Counted from the stretch's first letter, positions 35,546 to 44,508 are shown. The stretch is 61,076 nt of DNA from an uncultured Chloroflexota bacterium (GCA_902791025.1 CADATZ010000028.1:1-61076), one strand, 5' to 3'. The notes: generated by a model not told the origin, from the sequence alone. Program-made: numbers and translations.

Positions 35546-36605
35546 AGCATTGAACATGAAAAGAATTGCCAATCATTTTCTCTCAGTCACTGTTTTTTTT
35601 CTGATTTTTATTTTTTCCGTGAAAACATTGGAATTTCTGATTGTGCCAATTTCCAGGGCAGATTATTTTCTCCATGATATTGACCGAATGAAAAAAAATG
35701 GAGAGAACATCGACATGCTGATTATCGGAAATTCTCACTCTCTTTTTGGGTTTGATCCAATTGTTTTTGAAGAAAAACTTGGTTTGGATAATGCATATAA
35801 CGCGTCAATACAGGCATTGCAGCTATCATCAGAATATCTTATTACCGAATCGATTGTTGAAAAATTCAAACCACAAATCATTGTTGCAGAAGTTGATTGG
35901 ACCAGTTTGATAGACTATGGAACTGAAAGAACTCAATATAAACTATTGGGGCTGGATCGTTTGACCGGAATCAGAAAGATCCGACATATAATCAATGATT
36001 TTGAACCTTCTGAAAGAATCTACGCAATTTCAAAGCTTTACCGGTTTCGTGACAACATTTTCAGCCAAGATATCATTACGTCCAATATTAAGGTAAAACG
36101 TTGGGCTGAAAGTACCCACTATGAAGATAATTACTACCAAACAATCAAAGGATATGATAAAGGAATTGCTTGTGTGACTCAGCCTTTTCAACCAAACAAA
36201 AGAGAACCTTTTGATATGAAGAAAGTATCAGAACACAACAAAAGATATCTGGATTTGTTTGTAAAATTATGTAAATCAAAGAATATTCATTTATTCTTTG
36301 TAACCCCTCCTGTTTCAGCATTATTTCATATGAATATTGGAAATTATCAGGAAATATTAGATTTCTATAAAAATTATGCTAAAGAAAACGATGTATTTTA
36401 TTTTGACATGAATATGCTGAAAAATCGTGACGAAATTTTTAATGATTTCGCATTTTACGATGATGGGCATTTGTGTGAACCGGGAGCTCTGGCAGCCAGT
36501 ACTGTTCTTTCCAATCTTATTTCAGACGAATTAGCCGGTATCGATACTAATGAATTGTTTTATGAATCTATGGACGTACTGTCTGCTGACTTTCAATCAA
36601 AATAA
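35532..36605 (+). CDS. SGNH-type partner of the MBOAT protein (AlgJ/AlgX-like)
   Basis: This 357-residue protein has an N-terminal membrane anchor (FLSVTVFFLIFIFSVKTLEFL, ~15-36) and an extracytoplasmic domain. The SGNH block I is MLIIGNSHSLFGFDP (Ser in NSHS) and the C-terminal Asp-His is FYDDGHLCEPGALA. Such proteins work with MBOAT partners by accepting the acyl group and placing it on a polymer. The start at 35532 overlaps the MBOAT gene; an ATG at 35556 is also possible. It has the same AT-rich composition as its partner, and a bidirectional terminator follows. Confidence 0.75.
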   Translation: MQIFRALNMKRIANHFLSVTVFFLIFIFSVKTLEFLIVPISRADYFLHDIDRMKKNGENIDMLIIGNSHSLFGFDPIVFEEKLGLDNAYNASIQALQLSSEYLITESIVEKFKPQIIVAEVDWTSLIDYGTERTQYKLLGLDRLTGIRKIRHIINDFEPSERIYAISKLYRFRDNIFSQDIITSNIKVKRWAESTHYEDNYYQTIKGYDKGIACVTQPFQPNKREPFDMKKVSEHNKRYLDLFVKLCKSKNIHLFFVTPPVSALFHMNIGNYQEILDFYKNYAKENDVFYFDMNMLKNRDEIFNDFAFYDDGHLCEPGALAASTVLSNLISDELAGIDTNELFYESMDVLSADFQSK

Positions 36606-36619
36606 CTATTCAGTTGTTC

Positions 36620-36663
36620 CTGTTCAAAACTGTACATCACAAAACAAGTACAGTTTTGAACAG
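36620..36663. terminator. Bidirectional terminator, right border of the AT-rich pair
   Basis: A perfect 16-bp stem (CTGTTCAAAACTGTAC with its complement 36648-36663) around a 12-base loop. The converging LysM-M23 gene ends at 36675. Confidence 0.8.
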
Positions 36664-36674
36664 ACATCATTATT

Positions 36675-37793
36675 TTACAAAAACTGCCAGGGGTTGACGT
36701 AACCGCCGCCGTAGCGCACTTCGAAATGAAGGTGGGGACCGGTAGAGTTACCAGTGGAGCCACCGTAACCGATCATCTGTCCCTGGGAGACACCCTGACC
36801 ACAGGAGACTGCCACACCGGAAAGGTGAGCATAAAGGGTCTGATACCCTGTGCCATGGTCGATCATCACCATGATCCCGTAACCGCCGGAAATCGCGCCG
36901 GCATAAACGACTGTTCCGCTGTCCGCTGCGTAAATCGGACCACCCTCTACGGTTGCCAGGTCCACACCCATGTGACCGGCGCCAAAATCGTTCCCGACCA
37001 GTGAGTGCGAAGCGCTCGGCCAGATGAAGGAACCGCTGCCATACTGGCGGTAGTCCCATTCACAGCCGCCCGGACCGGCAATAACCTTCTTCACGCCGGA
37101 ATTGGGTGAATATTCATAAACGACCGGATTGAAGGCTGCCGTTTCGCGATAGCCGCCCGGGAAGAGAATGTAATCACCGGCTTTTATGACCGGATTGGTC
37201 ATGTCCAGTCTGTTGACCGGTTCTGCCAGAACATCATGCACTTCCACGCGGTATTTATCCGCGAGCCGCTGCATCTGATCGCTATCCTTCCACTGAATGT
37301 AGATCCCATCCGCAGGAGGGATGACCAGCTCATCACCTACGGAAATGTTGTGCGCATCGTCATACAGCACATTGTAATTCGCCCAGAGCACTGTCTCCGG
37401 TTCTAAACCAAACTTGCTGGCGATCCCATAAAGCGAATCACCGGTTTGAATGGTATAAGTCACCGCCTCGGTCCGCATATTTTCGGGTATATGGGTGATA
37501 CCGGTCGAGAGCCGTTCAACCGCTTCGGTTTTTGTATCGACTTTAATCTCGTTCATCTCCGGCAGGCCGGGATTGGAAACGATGTTTTCCACAAGCGCGT
37601 TATCAACAGAACCACCGGAGTTCTGCTCTGTTCCCCGGATCACCGGGGTACGCTGGGCGATCACGATAGCCATGAATCCGACACAGGCAAAAGCTGCCGC
37701 CCACAAAATTGCGGGAAGCAGCCATTTCGGCGTTGACTTCTTTGTCTTCTCAGGTTTTGATTCCTGCTTTTTGTTTTTGAGATCGAAGCTCAA
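36675..37793 (-). CDS. LysM and M23 peptidase, cell-wall endopeptidase
   Basis: This 372-residue protein has a cytoplasmic tail (~1-24), a membrane helix (~25-47), a linker, one LysM (~111-160: YTIQTGDSLYGIASKFGLEP) and a second LysM-like repeat (~163-212), then the M23 peptidase domain (~270-372). The catalytic motifs HMGVD and HLHFEVR bind zinc. It would cut peptidoglycan cross-links or stem peptides outside the membrane. The start is TTG at 37793, directly after the Rho stop codon, with GGAGG inside the end of rho; the two genes are coupled. Confidence 0.88.
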   Translation of the reverse strand: MSFDLKNKKQESKPEKTKKSTPKWLLPAILWAAAFACVGFMAIVIAQRTPVIRGTEQNSGGSVDNALVENIVSNPGLPEMNEIKVDTKTEAVERLSTGITHIPENMRTEAVTYTIQTGDSLYGIASKFGLEPETVLWANYNVLYDDAHNISVGDELVIPPADGIYIQWKDSDQMQRLADKYRVEVHDVLAEPVNRLDMTNPVIKAGDYILFPGGYRETAAFNPVVYEYSPNSGVKKVIAGPGGCEWDYRQYGSGSFIWPSASHSLVGNDFGAGHMGVDLATVEGGPIYAADSGTVVYAGAISGGYGIMVMIDHGTGYQTLYAHLSGVAVSCGQGVSQGQMIGYGGSTGNSTGPHLHFEVRYGGGYVNPWQFL

Positions 37794-39068
37794 TTAATTC
37801 CCCTCCGTCAGGTTTTCCAGGAAGGTCGCGTTATCTTTGGCTTTTGCCATCCGCTGAATGATCGCTTCCGTAGCGACAGCGTTGTCCATACCGGCGCCCT
37901 GCGGCGGTGTGGAGATCATCTGCATGTACATACGGCGCATCAGCCAGACACGCGGCATCAGATCCGGACCAAGCAGCAAATCTTCGCGGCGGGTACCGGA
38001 TTTTTCGATATCGATTGCCGGGAATATGCGGCGTTCCTGCAGCTTGCGGGAAAGATGCAGCTCCATGTTCCCGGTACCTTTAAATTCTTCATAAACCACA
38101 TCATCCAGACGGGAACCGGTATCCACCAGTGCCGTTGCCAGGATGGTCAGAGAACCGCCCTCTTCCAGGTTACGCGCGGCACCGAAAAAGCGTTTCGGCG
38201 GGTACATGGCCGAAGGATCCATACCGCCGGAAAGGGTTCGGCCGGATTGCGGAACGGTCATGTTGTAGGCACGGGCAAGACGGGTAAGGCTGTCCAGCAG
38301 GATGACCACATCCTTGCCGTTTTCCACCAGACGCTTGGCACGTTCAAGTGTGATTTCAGAGGTGCGGACATGCTGTGTCACCGGTTCGTCAAAGGTGGAT
38401 GCGACAACTTCCGCATCCACGGAGCGGTCCATATCCGTCACTTCTTCCGGACGTTCGCCGATGAGCGCGATGATCAGATGAACTTCCGGGTAAGCTGAAG
38501 AAATCGCATTGGCGATCTGTTTCAGAATGGTGGTTTTCCCTGCCTTTGGCGGAGAAACGATCATACCGCGCTGTCCGCGACCGATCGGGGCAATCAGATT
38601 GATGAGACGGGTTGCCAAACCGCCGCTTTTGTTTTCCAGGTCAAAACGCTTGTCCGGAAAGATTGGAGTCATGGATTCAAAAGATTTGCGGTTCCGGGCT
38701 TCTTCCGGCGTCAAACCATTGATTGATTCCACCTTGACCAGGCCCCAATGACGTTCGGATTCCCGCGGAGGTCGGCACAGACCGATCACCTGGTCTCCGT
38801 TGCGCAGATCCCAGCGGCGCAGCTGTGCCTGGGAAACATAAACGTCTTCCGGATTGATCTGATAATTCTGACGCAGGAAACCGATTCCTTCGTTCATGAT
38901 CTCCAAAACACCGCCGCGGATCTCTTTCCCTTCGGCAAGACCCTGAGCATGACGGATCTGAACGATCAGATTATCCTTCTTCATCCGTTTGGCATTGGGA
39001 ATTTCCATCTCTGCCGCAATCTTACGCAATTGGGCGAGGGTCATATTCTCTAATGTTTGATTTTTCAT
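37794..39068 (-). CDS. rho: Transcription termination factor Rho
   Basis: This 424-residue hexameric helicase ends untranslated transcripts. Residues 1-45 are the Rho N-terminal helical domain ([20 protein letters not shown]), the cold-shock-like RNA-binding domain follows (~50-125; [17 protein letters not shown]), then the ATPase with Walker [10 protein letters not shown] (~171), Walker [18 protein letters not shown], and the C-terminal [11 protein letters not shown] region. Its length matches other Rho proteins (419). Its C-terminus touches the start of the M23 gene. The presence of Rho agrees with intrinsic terminators being absent after some genes. Confidence 0.95.
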   Translation of the reverse strand: MKNQTLENMTLAQLRKIAAEMEIPNAKRMKKDNLIVQIRHAQGLAEGKEIRGGVLEIMNEGIGFLRQNYQINPEDVYVSQAQLRRWDLRNGDQVIGLCRPPRESERHWGLVKVESINGLTPEEARNRKSFESMTPIFPDKRFDLENKSGGLATRLINLIAPIGRGQRGMIVSPPKAGKTTILKQIANAISSAYPEVHLIIALIGERPEEVTDMDRSVDAEVVASTFDEPVTQHVRTSEITLERAKRLVENGKDVVILLDSLTRLARAYNMTVPQSGRTLSGGMDPSAMYPPKRFFGAARNLEEGGSLTILATALVDTGSRLDDVVYEEFKGTGNMELHLSRKLQERRIFPAIDIEKSGTRREDLLLGPDLMPRVWLMRRMYMQMISTPPQGAGMDNAVATEAIIQRMAKAKDNATFLENLTEGN

Positions 39069-39292
39069 AAAAGATTCACCTTATATCAATGGGTAACGTG
39101 CTGTTCACGGGGCAATGAACATAAATAAAACTTATTGAAACGATACAAATTTGGAAATAAAAACCCCAAAACCGCAATCAAGCGGATAATAACGAAACAG
39201 TAATACTGATTATCTCTATTATAACATTATTTGTAAAAGTACGTATGTGGAATTATTCCTTAACTGAACTTTGAACTTTGTTTATATTTCTG
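39069..39292. other. rho leader and spacer
   Basis: No coding region is supported between the rho start and the tRNA gene. The segment is AT-rich and contains TATTATAAC-like sequence on the minus strand that could be the rho promoter. No riboswitch motif is recognised. Confidence 0.35.
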
Positions 39293-39365
39293 TCGGGGTG
39301 CGCGGACTCGAACCGCGGACCCCCGCGTCCCAAACGCGGTGCGCTACCAACTGCGCTACACCCCG
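39293..39365 (-). tRNA. tRNA-Pro (anticodon TGG)
   Basis: Read on the minus strand: acceptor CGGGGTG pairs with CACCCCG, D-arm TAGCGCAGTTGGTAGCGCA, anticodon stem CCGCG around loop TTTGGGA, T-arm with GTTCGAGTC. The anticodon is TGG, so Pro. A 3' CCA is not encoded. Confidence 0.93.
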
Positions 39366-39542
39366 ATATCAAAGATATAGTATACCGTAATTTATTGAAA
39401 AAATAAAAAGGAATGAGGAAAAAAGGTGCTATAATCTTTTACAATTCGTTAATATAGCTGCAAATCAAGCCAAAATTTTGACCGCAGTGACGAAGAATGA
39501 TCACAAACTCACGGCATTTTTGCCGTTTCTACAGGAGTACTT

Positions 39543-40697
39543 ATGTGGGATAAAACATCCATCCGCGTTCAGCATCTGAAACCTTCAGCCATTCGAAAGT
39601 ACTTTGCCGTTCCCAGTGACGTTGTCACCCTCGGGATCGGTGAGCCGGACTTCACCTCACCGGACAAACTGATGGCAGCAGCACACAAAGCATTGGAACA
39701 CGGCAACACTCACTATACCGCCAACGCCGGTATCTTTGAACTGCGCCAGGCGATCTCAGATAAACTGAATGAGCTGTACCAGGTCAAATATGATCCTGAA
39801 AGTGAGATCATCGTGACCGTCGGAGCTTCCGAAGCCCTTTATCTGGCAGCAGCTACCATTTTAAACCCGGGTGATGAAATGATCGTTGTCACACCCTGCT
39901 TTGTCTCGTATCAGGCAGCAGTTGAACTGGCTGACGGTGTTCCGGTGGAAGTTGCCTGCCGGCTGGAAGACAACTTTGACCTGAATGTTCAGGCCATCGA
40001 AGATGCCATCACGCCGAAGACCCGCGGCATCCTGCTCGGCTTCCCGAACAACCCGACCGGAGCCGTTGCCTCCCGCGAAAAACTGCAGCAGGTAGCTGAT
40101 CTGGCTGCGAAACATGATCTGGCAGTCATTTCCGATGAAATTTACGAACGTCTGATTTACGGTGTCGAACACGTCAACTTCGCTTCACTGAACGGCGCAA
40201 GGGAACGCACCTTTATCGTCGGCGGGTTTTCCAAGTCCTATGCTATGACCGGCTGGCGATTGGGATATGTCTGCGGTCCGAAGCATTTGATCCCGCAGCT
40301 TTACAAGATCCATCAGTATCTGATCATGTCCGCACCGACCATCGCGCAGGAAATCGGTATCGTCGCCATGCGTGAGTGTGAACCGGATGTGGAACGGATG
40401 CGGCAGGAATATGACCGCCGCCGCCGTTTGATCGTGGACGGACTGAACGCTATCGGCCTGTACACCTTCGAGCCCAAAGGCGCCTTTTATGCCTTCCCTT
40501 ACATCAAAGACACCGGTCTGGACAGCACTACCTTTGCCGACCGTCTTTTGGATGAATGCAAGGTTGCCGTTATCCCGGGAATCGGTTTCGGCCAATGCGG
40601 AGAAGGCCATGTCCGCACTTCCTATGCGGTCAAATATGAAAACATCGAAGAAGCGCTGAACCGCATCAGTGATTTTGTCACAAAACTGAAGAAATAG
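39543..40697 (+). CDS. Class I pyridoxal-phosphate aminotransferase
   Basis: This 384-residue fold-type I aminotransferase transfers an amino group between an amino acid and a 2-oxo acid. Motifs: LGIGEPDFTSP near residue 30-40, HYTANAGIFELRQAI, GFPNNPTGAV with the conserved Asn, VISDEIYERLIYG (Asp for the PLP ring), and SKSYAMTGWRLGY with the Schiff-base Lys. The final RT-SYA region has the Arg that grips the substrate carboxylate. Aspartate aminotransferase is the best guess, but close paralogues act on aromatic amino acids. CAGGAG lies 5 bases before the ATG. The gene is alone. Confidence 0.92.
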   Translation: MWDKTSIRVQHLKPSAIRKYFAVPSDVVTLGIGEPDFTSPDKLMAAAHKALEHGNTHYTANAGIFELRQAISDKLNELYQVKYDPESEIIVTVGASEALYLAAATILNPGDEMIVVTPCFVSYQAAVELADGVPVEVACRLEDNFDLNVQAIEDAITPKTRGILLGFPNNPTGAVASREKLQQVADLAAKHDLAVISDEIYERLIYGVEHVNFASLNGARERTFIVGGFSKSYAMTGWRLGYVCGPKHLIPQLYKIHQYLIMSAPTIAQEIGIVAMRECEPDVERMRQEYDRRRRLIVDGLNAIGLYTFEPKGAFYAFPYIKDTGLDSTTFADRLLDECKVAVIPGIGFGQCGEGHVRTSYAVKYENIEEALNRISDFVTKLKK

Positions 40698-40730
40698 TGT
40701 TCAGTGGTTAGTTGCCAGTGGCCAGTAGTA
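40696..40730 (+). repeat. Heptanucleotide tract at the aminotransferase stop
   Basis: Units AGTGTTC, AGTGGTT, AGTTGCC, AGTGGCC, AGTAGTA. The first AG completes the TAG stop (40695-40697). A terminator follows. Confidence 0.75.
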
Positions 40731-40734
40731 AGCT

Positions 40735-40764
40735 GAAGAGGGTGCGTGCACCCTCTTTTATTTT
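40735..40764 (+). terminator. Rho-independent terminator
   Basis: GAAGAGGGTGC pairs with GCACCCTCTTTTATTTT, an 8-bp core stem with a short loop and a T-rich end. Confidence 0.8.
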
Positions 40765-40840
40765 AAATGAGACTAATATGCAGAGAAGAGTTCAAGATAT
40801 CGGCTGCAGATACTATATCCGGAAACACTCCGAACATCGA

Positions 40841-40948
40841 CTACTAATCACTGACCACTGGATACTGGCCACTGATTACTGGCCACTGGATACCGGCCAC
40901 TGGATACCGGCCACTGGATACCGGCCACTGATCACTGACCACTGATCA
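40841..40948 (+). repeat. Long heptanucleotide array
   Basis: About 15 degenerate 7-base units, CTACTAA, TCACTGA, CCACTGG, ATACTGG, CCACTGA, TTACTGG, then CCACTGG and ATACCGG alternating three times, then CCACTGA, TCACTGA, CCACTGA. Its right end lies inside the 3' end of the minus-strand gene at 40932. It is the longest heptamer tract in the window. Confidence 0.85.
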
Positions 40949-41531
40949 TATCAAGCAGATTGCTGTTTTCGGTGATGCCGCCTTCAAGGGCTTTTTGGAG
41001 TCCCTTATCTCCCAGGATCAGTAATTGCCCATTCCGCATTTCCATCCGGATCACGCAGAAATTATCGATCATGGGAATGTCATCACGGCCGAGGATCTCG
41101 CTATAAATTTCCGTCATCATTTGATCCGCGTCATCTGCCGGTCCCACCTCAGCAACCTTTTCACCAAAAAGGATCCCCGCGGTAGACATGATCTTCAAGG
41201 TATCCGGCACACTCAGGATCACATCCGCGGCATATCCGCCGCTGCCCTCGTTATAAACTGACTCGATCGATTTCAGCTTCAGTTCCCGGTAAACCGTTTC
41301 ACCCAAAATTGTCCCGGGCTGCCTCAGCGTTCCGCGTGTCTCTTCGGTCATCAGCTTTCTGGCCCCGTCAAGATCACCCGCGGCAATTTTCTCCATAAAA
41401 TTATTCAAAAGTGAAACGATTTCGCTCTGCGATGGTCCGAGATTGGAGCGGTAAAAATATGCCCCAAGAACTACAGCCAGAACCAGTCCGGCAGCAATGA
41501 AGATTATCATTATGCGGTTTTTTGCCATCAA
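40932..41531 (-). CDS. Membrane-anchored protein, function unknown
   Basis: This 199-residue protein has a single membrane helix (~7-26: IMIIFIAAGLVLAVVLGAYF) and an outside domain. The N-terminal half of that domain, SEIVSLLNNFMEKIAAGDLDGARKLM, resembles a DUF4878-type or cystatin-like lid, but I cannot name a family. The last residues ISGQ and the TGA stop are encoded by the heptamer array. Its start overlaps the end of the CapA-like gene by 4 bases, so it is translationally coupled. A role alongside the CapA protein is possible. Confidence 0.65.
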   Translation of the reverse strand: MMAKNRIMIIFIAAGLVLAVVLGAYFYRSNLGPSQSEIVSLLNNFMEKIAAGDLDGARKLMTEETRGTLRQPGTILGETVYRELKLKSIESVYNEGSGGYAADVILSVPDTLKIMSTAGILFGEKVAEVGPADDADQMMTEIYSEILGRDDIPMIDNFCVIRMEMRNGQLLILGDKGLQKALEGGITENSNLLDMISGQ

Positions 41532-42937
41532 TTCTCCGCGAAGGCTTCCTGCCAGGTGCAGGTATCAAAAATCATGCCAAGAAAAGCAGCCCGCTCCGTT
41601 TCATCCAGGAAACGCGGCTGAGAGTAATTTTCAAGAATGATGGTCTCCAGCTGATTGCCGAGATAGCGTCCGTCATAAAAATAATGCCGGTCAAAGAATG
41701 ATGTCCGTTCCACATCCGACATCTGATCGAAGAGCAGATTGCCGAGACCGTAATGGATAAAGGTATCCCCGATAAAGGTCATTCCCTGCGGGATATGTGC
41801 CTGAGAACCGCTGATGATCACCGGTGCGGCTTCCCGGGCAATTTTCAGGAAATCATGGCTCTGTACCGGAGGAACATCATACCAGGTGTACTCCAGATGC
41901 TGGAATGTCACGACCGGCAGCCATCCCTTTTCCTTCAGTTTGAGGATCGTCTCCTCCATCTTTGGCAGGTCACAGGTGGCCGCACCCGGATGAGTATCCG
42001 TCGCCCAGACACCGTCAGGTCCGATAGCATTGCAGCCGAGAAAAGCGATTTTGTTGCCGTTGTGAACAATATACAAAGGCGCCTGCGCTTCCTTCTGCGT
42101 CAATCCGCCGCCATAAACCTTCAAGCCGGCATTTTCATAAAGATCCAGTGAATAGAGGAAAGGATCAAACCCCCAGTCGACGTTATGGTTGCCTGTCAAT
42201 TCGATCACATCCGCACCGACTGCTTCCAACAGTGCAAAATATGAGGGATCGGAGCAGAAGCGTGCTTCCCGCCGCAGCGGATTCCCGGGCGGACAGTCCG
42301 GTGTGAAGGATGCCTCATTGCAGATATGGGTGATATCAGAGGCGGAAAGAGTCTCCGCAATGTTTTCTACAGGCACCAGAAGGCCATCGGTTTCGATATG
42401 ATAGGCCAGATAGCGCGACATGGCAGTCGTTCCGGTGAGCGTCAGTGTGGTGAGTTTCTCCCGGTCATAATTGGAGGCTTTTCCATTGGGAAGTTCCACG
42501 CTGAGCGCATAATTTTTCGGATCGAAATCAAGCGAAAAAGGAGAAATCCCGTCCACTTTCATCACCTTCCAGCGCGGCTCCAGCTCCTCAAAGGGAACGA
42601 CAGCCCATGCGGTATCATTATCCCATGCCGTCTTCAAAAGGGCATCAGCATCCATGACCTGTATATCCGTCTTTCCGGAAGGTTCTCCGAACAGTTCTGT
42701 CAGGTCTTCCAGTGTCTCCTCCGTCACCAGAAGCGTGTGAAATGGAACGCCGTATTGAAACCCTTTCCAGAACCGTTCCATCTGCCGCATCGTGATTCCG
42801 TCGGTCACGGTAGGGTAAGGAGCTGTCAAGGCCAGTACCTTTTCAGCCGCATGACAAATATCAAAAACAGAGAACAGGGAGACCAGCATAAGGAACCCTG
42901 CCAAATACAATGATTTCATAGATTTATTCGTAAACAT
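41528..42937 (-). CDS. CapA-family metallophosphoesterase-like protein
   Basis: This 469-residue secreted or anchored protein is related to poly-gamma-glutamate synthesis protein CapA. A signal/anchor segment lies at ~7-30. The N-terminal half (~35-180) is uncharacterised. The second half has ADVIELTGNHNVDWG, VVTFQHLEYTWYD and IISGSQAHIPQGM, typical CapA metal-binding motifs. Capsule biosynthesis or release is the family role, yet no capB or capC genes are near. TATAAT lies 8 bases before the ATG, so the mRNA may be leaderless. Confidence 0.82.
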   Translation of the reverse strand: MFTNKSMKSLYLAGFLMLVSLFSVFDICHAAEKVLALTAPYPTVTDGITMRQMERFWKGFQYGVPFHTLLVTEETLEDLTELFGEPSGKTDIQVMDADALLKTAWDNDTAWAVVPFEELEPRWKVMKVDGISPFSLDFDPKNYALSVELPNGKASNYDREKLTTLTLTGTTAMSRYLAYHIETDGLLVPVENIAETLSASDITHICNEASFTPDCPPGNPLRREARFCSDPSYFALLEAVGADVIELTGNHNVDWGFDPFLYSLDLYENAGLKVYGGGLTQKEAQAPLYIVHNGNKIAFLGCNAIGPDGVWATDTHPGAATCDLPKMEETILKLKEKGWLPVVTFQHLEYTWYDVPPVQSHDFLKIAREAAPVIISGSQAHIPQGMTFIGDTFIHYGLGNLLFDQMSDVERTSFFDRHYFYDGRYLGNQLETIILENYSQPRFLDETERAAFLGMIFDTCTWQEAFAEN

Positions 42938-43030
42938 AGCCCTAATTATAGCAGGTTCTCTGATGTATGTAAAATGATGATATGAACAGACATATTTTTC
43001 AACCGAAAAACATGCTCCTTCAAAATTATA

Positions 43031-43039
43031 TGGTATAAA
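43031..43039 (+). promoter_or_regulatory. Extended -10 promoter of the queuosine operon
   Basis: TGG followed by TATAAA forms an extended -10. The predicted start is ~43046, at the beginning of the structured leader. No convincing -35 is seen. Confidence 0.45.
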
Positions 43040-43060
43040 ATACGTGGCTCCTGAAAAGGG

Positions 43061-43100
43061 CCCGACAGTTCATTTGTACCTTCCTGTCGTAAAGCAAAAC
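43061..43100 (+). promoter_or_regulatory. Candidate preQ1-type riboswitch aptamer
   Basis: A 6-bp stem CGACAG (43063-43068) / CTGTCG (43084-43089) encloses a loop beginning TTC. An A-rich tail TAAAGCAAAAC follows. TTTG in the loop (43073-43076) can pair with CAAA in the tail (43095-43098), making an H-type pseudoknot like preQ1 class I. The downstream genes, a queuosine-precursor transporter and queF, are the classic targets. The ligand-binding ACACCC segment is only approximated by GTACCTTC. Confidence 0.55.
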
Positions 43101-43113
43101 CGGGACTGAACCC

Positions 43114-43146
43114 GGCGATCTTTTAATAAAGACCGCCTTTTTCTTT
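43114..43146 (+). terminator. Leader terminator 1, candidate riboswitch expression platform
   Basis: GGCGATCTTT (43114-43123) pairs with AAAGACCGCC (43128-43137), followed by TTTTTCTTT. Its first bases overlap a CCGGG/CCCGG hairpin (43100-43115), so the two folds compete in part. Confidence 0.75.
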
Positions 43147-43148
43147 CC

Positions 43149-43176
43149 GGCTCTGCTTTCGCAGAGTCTTTTCTTT
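43149..43176 (+). terminator. Leader terminator 2
   Basis: CTCTGC pairs with GCAGAG around TTTC, then TCTTTTCTTT. It lies 12 bases before the start codon, making a second block in the same leader. Confidence 0.65.
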
Positions 43177-43187
43177 AAGGTTGTATT

Positions 43188-43874
43188 TTGATAATGAAAG
43201 AAAAAAAACAAGTAACTCAAATCTTTATGATCATCTCAGTCATTTATGTGACCTGCCTGCTGCTTTCCAACCTCATCGCCGGGAAAATGTGGGCAGTGAC
43301 CGGGAGCATCACCCTTCCGGCAGCTGTGATCCTGTTCCCGATCACCTATATCTTCGGTGACATCTTTACCGAGGTATATGGATTCAAAAAGGCCCGTATC
43401 ATCATCTGGCTGGGCTTTGGCTGCAGCTTTTTCGCTGTTGCCGTTTACCTGCTCACCATCGCACTGCCGCATCCCGGTTTCTGGGAAGGGCAGGAGGCCT
43501 ACCGCACCGTTCTGGGAACCACACCCCGCGTGGCACTGGCTTCCTTTGTCGGGTATCTTTTCGGTGAATTCTCCAATTCCGTTGTTCTCTCCAAACTCAA
43601 GATTGCCACCGGCGGAAAAAAGCTTTGGATCCGTACGATCCTCTCCACCCTGGTCGGTGAAGGGCTGGACTCCATCATCTTCGTCACCATCTCCTTCTGG
43701 GGAACCATGGACAACGCCACAGTGCTGCAGATGATCCTTTACCAATATCTGTTCAAGGTTTGCTATGAAGCCCTCTTCACCCCGGTTACCTATGCTGTGG
43801 TGAACTGGCTCAAACGCAAGGAAGGCATTGACGTTTACGATCACGGCGTAAAATACAAAATCGTAGCCGATTAG
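43188..43874 (+). CDS. Queuosine precursor transporter (YhhQ/QPTR family)
   Basis: This 228-residue membrane protein imports a queuosine precursor (preQ0 or preQ1). It belongs to the VUT/YhhQ family: LLLSNLIAGKMW, FPITYIFGDIFTEVYGFKKAR, and LVGEGLDSIIFVTISFWG. Six membrane helices are predicted, ending in a short cytoplasmic tail. The start at 43188 is TTG, with AAGG 7 bases upstream; an ATG 6 bases later (43194) has a poorer spacing. The candidate preQ1 leader and queF downstream support the substrate. It is the first gene of a two-gene queuosine operon. Confidence 0.9.
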   Translation: MIMKEKKQVTQIFMIISVIYVTCLLLSNLIAGKMWAVTGSITLPAAVILFPITYIFGDIFTEVYGFKKARIIIWLGFGCSFFAVAVYLLTIALPHPGFWEGQEAYRTVLGTTPRVALASFVGYLFGEFSNSVVLSKLKIATGGKKLWIRTILSTLVGEGLDSIIFVTISFWGTMDNATVLQMILYQYLFKVCYEALFTPVTYAVVNWLKRKEGIDVYDHGVKYKIVAD

Positions 43875-43919
43875 TGGGACTCGGAGACGGGTCCGCTGTC
43901 TCCTCACAGGAGCGATAAC

Positions 43920-43960
43920 AGTTGCCAGTTGTCAGCTGCCAGCAGGAACAGGCAGCTGAC
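43920..43960 (+). repeat. Heptamers and hairpin between the queuosine genes
   Basis: AGTTGCC, AGTTGTC, AGCTGCC (43920-43940) are heptamer units. GTCAGCTGCC (43931-43940) and GGCAGCTGAC (43951-43960) form a perfect inverted repeat. A small hairpin with GGAGAC and GTCTCC lies upstream (43882-43903). The T-tract is weak, so operon readthrough to queF is expected. Confidence 0.6.
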
Positions 43961-44020
43961 ACGTGCAAAGATTTTTGACTCATTTGAGAATTTGATACTT
44001 CGATAGGGAGATTTATAAAA

Positions 44021-44503
44021 GTGAGAGAAAAAGAAGACCTGACGCTGCTTGGCAGTGCAAAAACCAAATATCCGAGCGATTACGCGCCGGAAATGCTGGA
44101 ACGCTTTTCCAACAAGCATCCGGGAAATGATTACTTCGTGAAATTCAACTGTCCGGAATTCACCAGTCTGTGCCCGATCACCGGTCAGCCTGATTTCGCC
44201 ACGATCTATATTTCTTATGTGCCGGATGAATATCTGGTGGAGAGCAAATCCCTGAAGCTTTATCTTTATTCCTTCCGGAATCATGGCGATTTTCATGAGG
44301 ATGTGGTGAACGTCATCATGAAGGATCTGATCAAGCTGATGGAGCCGAAGTATATCGAGGTCTGGGGAAAATTCACACCCCGCGGCGGACTTTCGATCGA
44401 TCCCTATTGCAATTACGGCAAACCCGGCACCCGCTGGGAGGAAGCCGCCTGGCAGCGCCTGAGCCAGCACGATCTTTATCCCGAAAAGGTAGATAACCGC
44501 TGA
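44021..44503 (+). CDS. queF: NADPH-dependent preQ0 reductase (preQ1 synthase)
   Basis: This 160-residue enzyme reduces the nitrile preQ0 to the amine preQ1 in queuosine synthesis. Motifs: [19 protein letters not shown], with the catalytic Cys in LCPITGQ, and [21 protein letters not shown] with the QueF signature and catalytic His/Glu. It is the short (YkvM, type I) form. The start is GTG at 44021 with AGGGAG 10 bases upstream. It completes the pathway for salvage with the adjacent transporter. Confidence 0.95.
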   Translation: MREKEDLTLLGSAKTKYPSDYAPEMLERFSNKHPGNDYFVKFNCPEFTSLCPITGQPDFATIYISYVPDEYLVESKSLKLYLYSFRNHGDFHEDVVNVIMKDLIKLMEPKYIEVWGKFTPRGGLSIDPYCNYGKPGTRWEEAAWQRLSQHDLYPEKVDNR

Positions 44504-44508
44504 TCATC

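Noticed and set aside
40712..40945. 77-codon frame through the heptamer array
   Set aside because: Its second half is a translation of the repeats, and it lacks a promoter and ribosome site.
40841..40948. CRISPR-like array
   Set aside because: The units are 7 bases with no spacers. Copy D at 55374-55485 also lacks spacers, and no cas genes are present.
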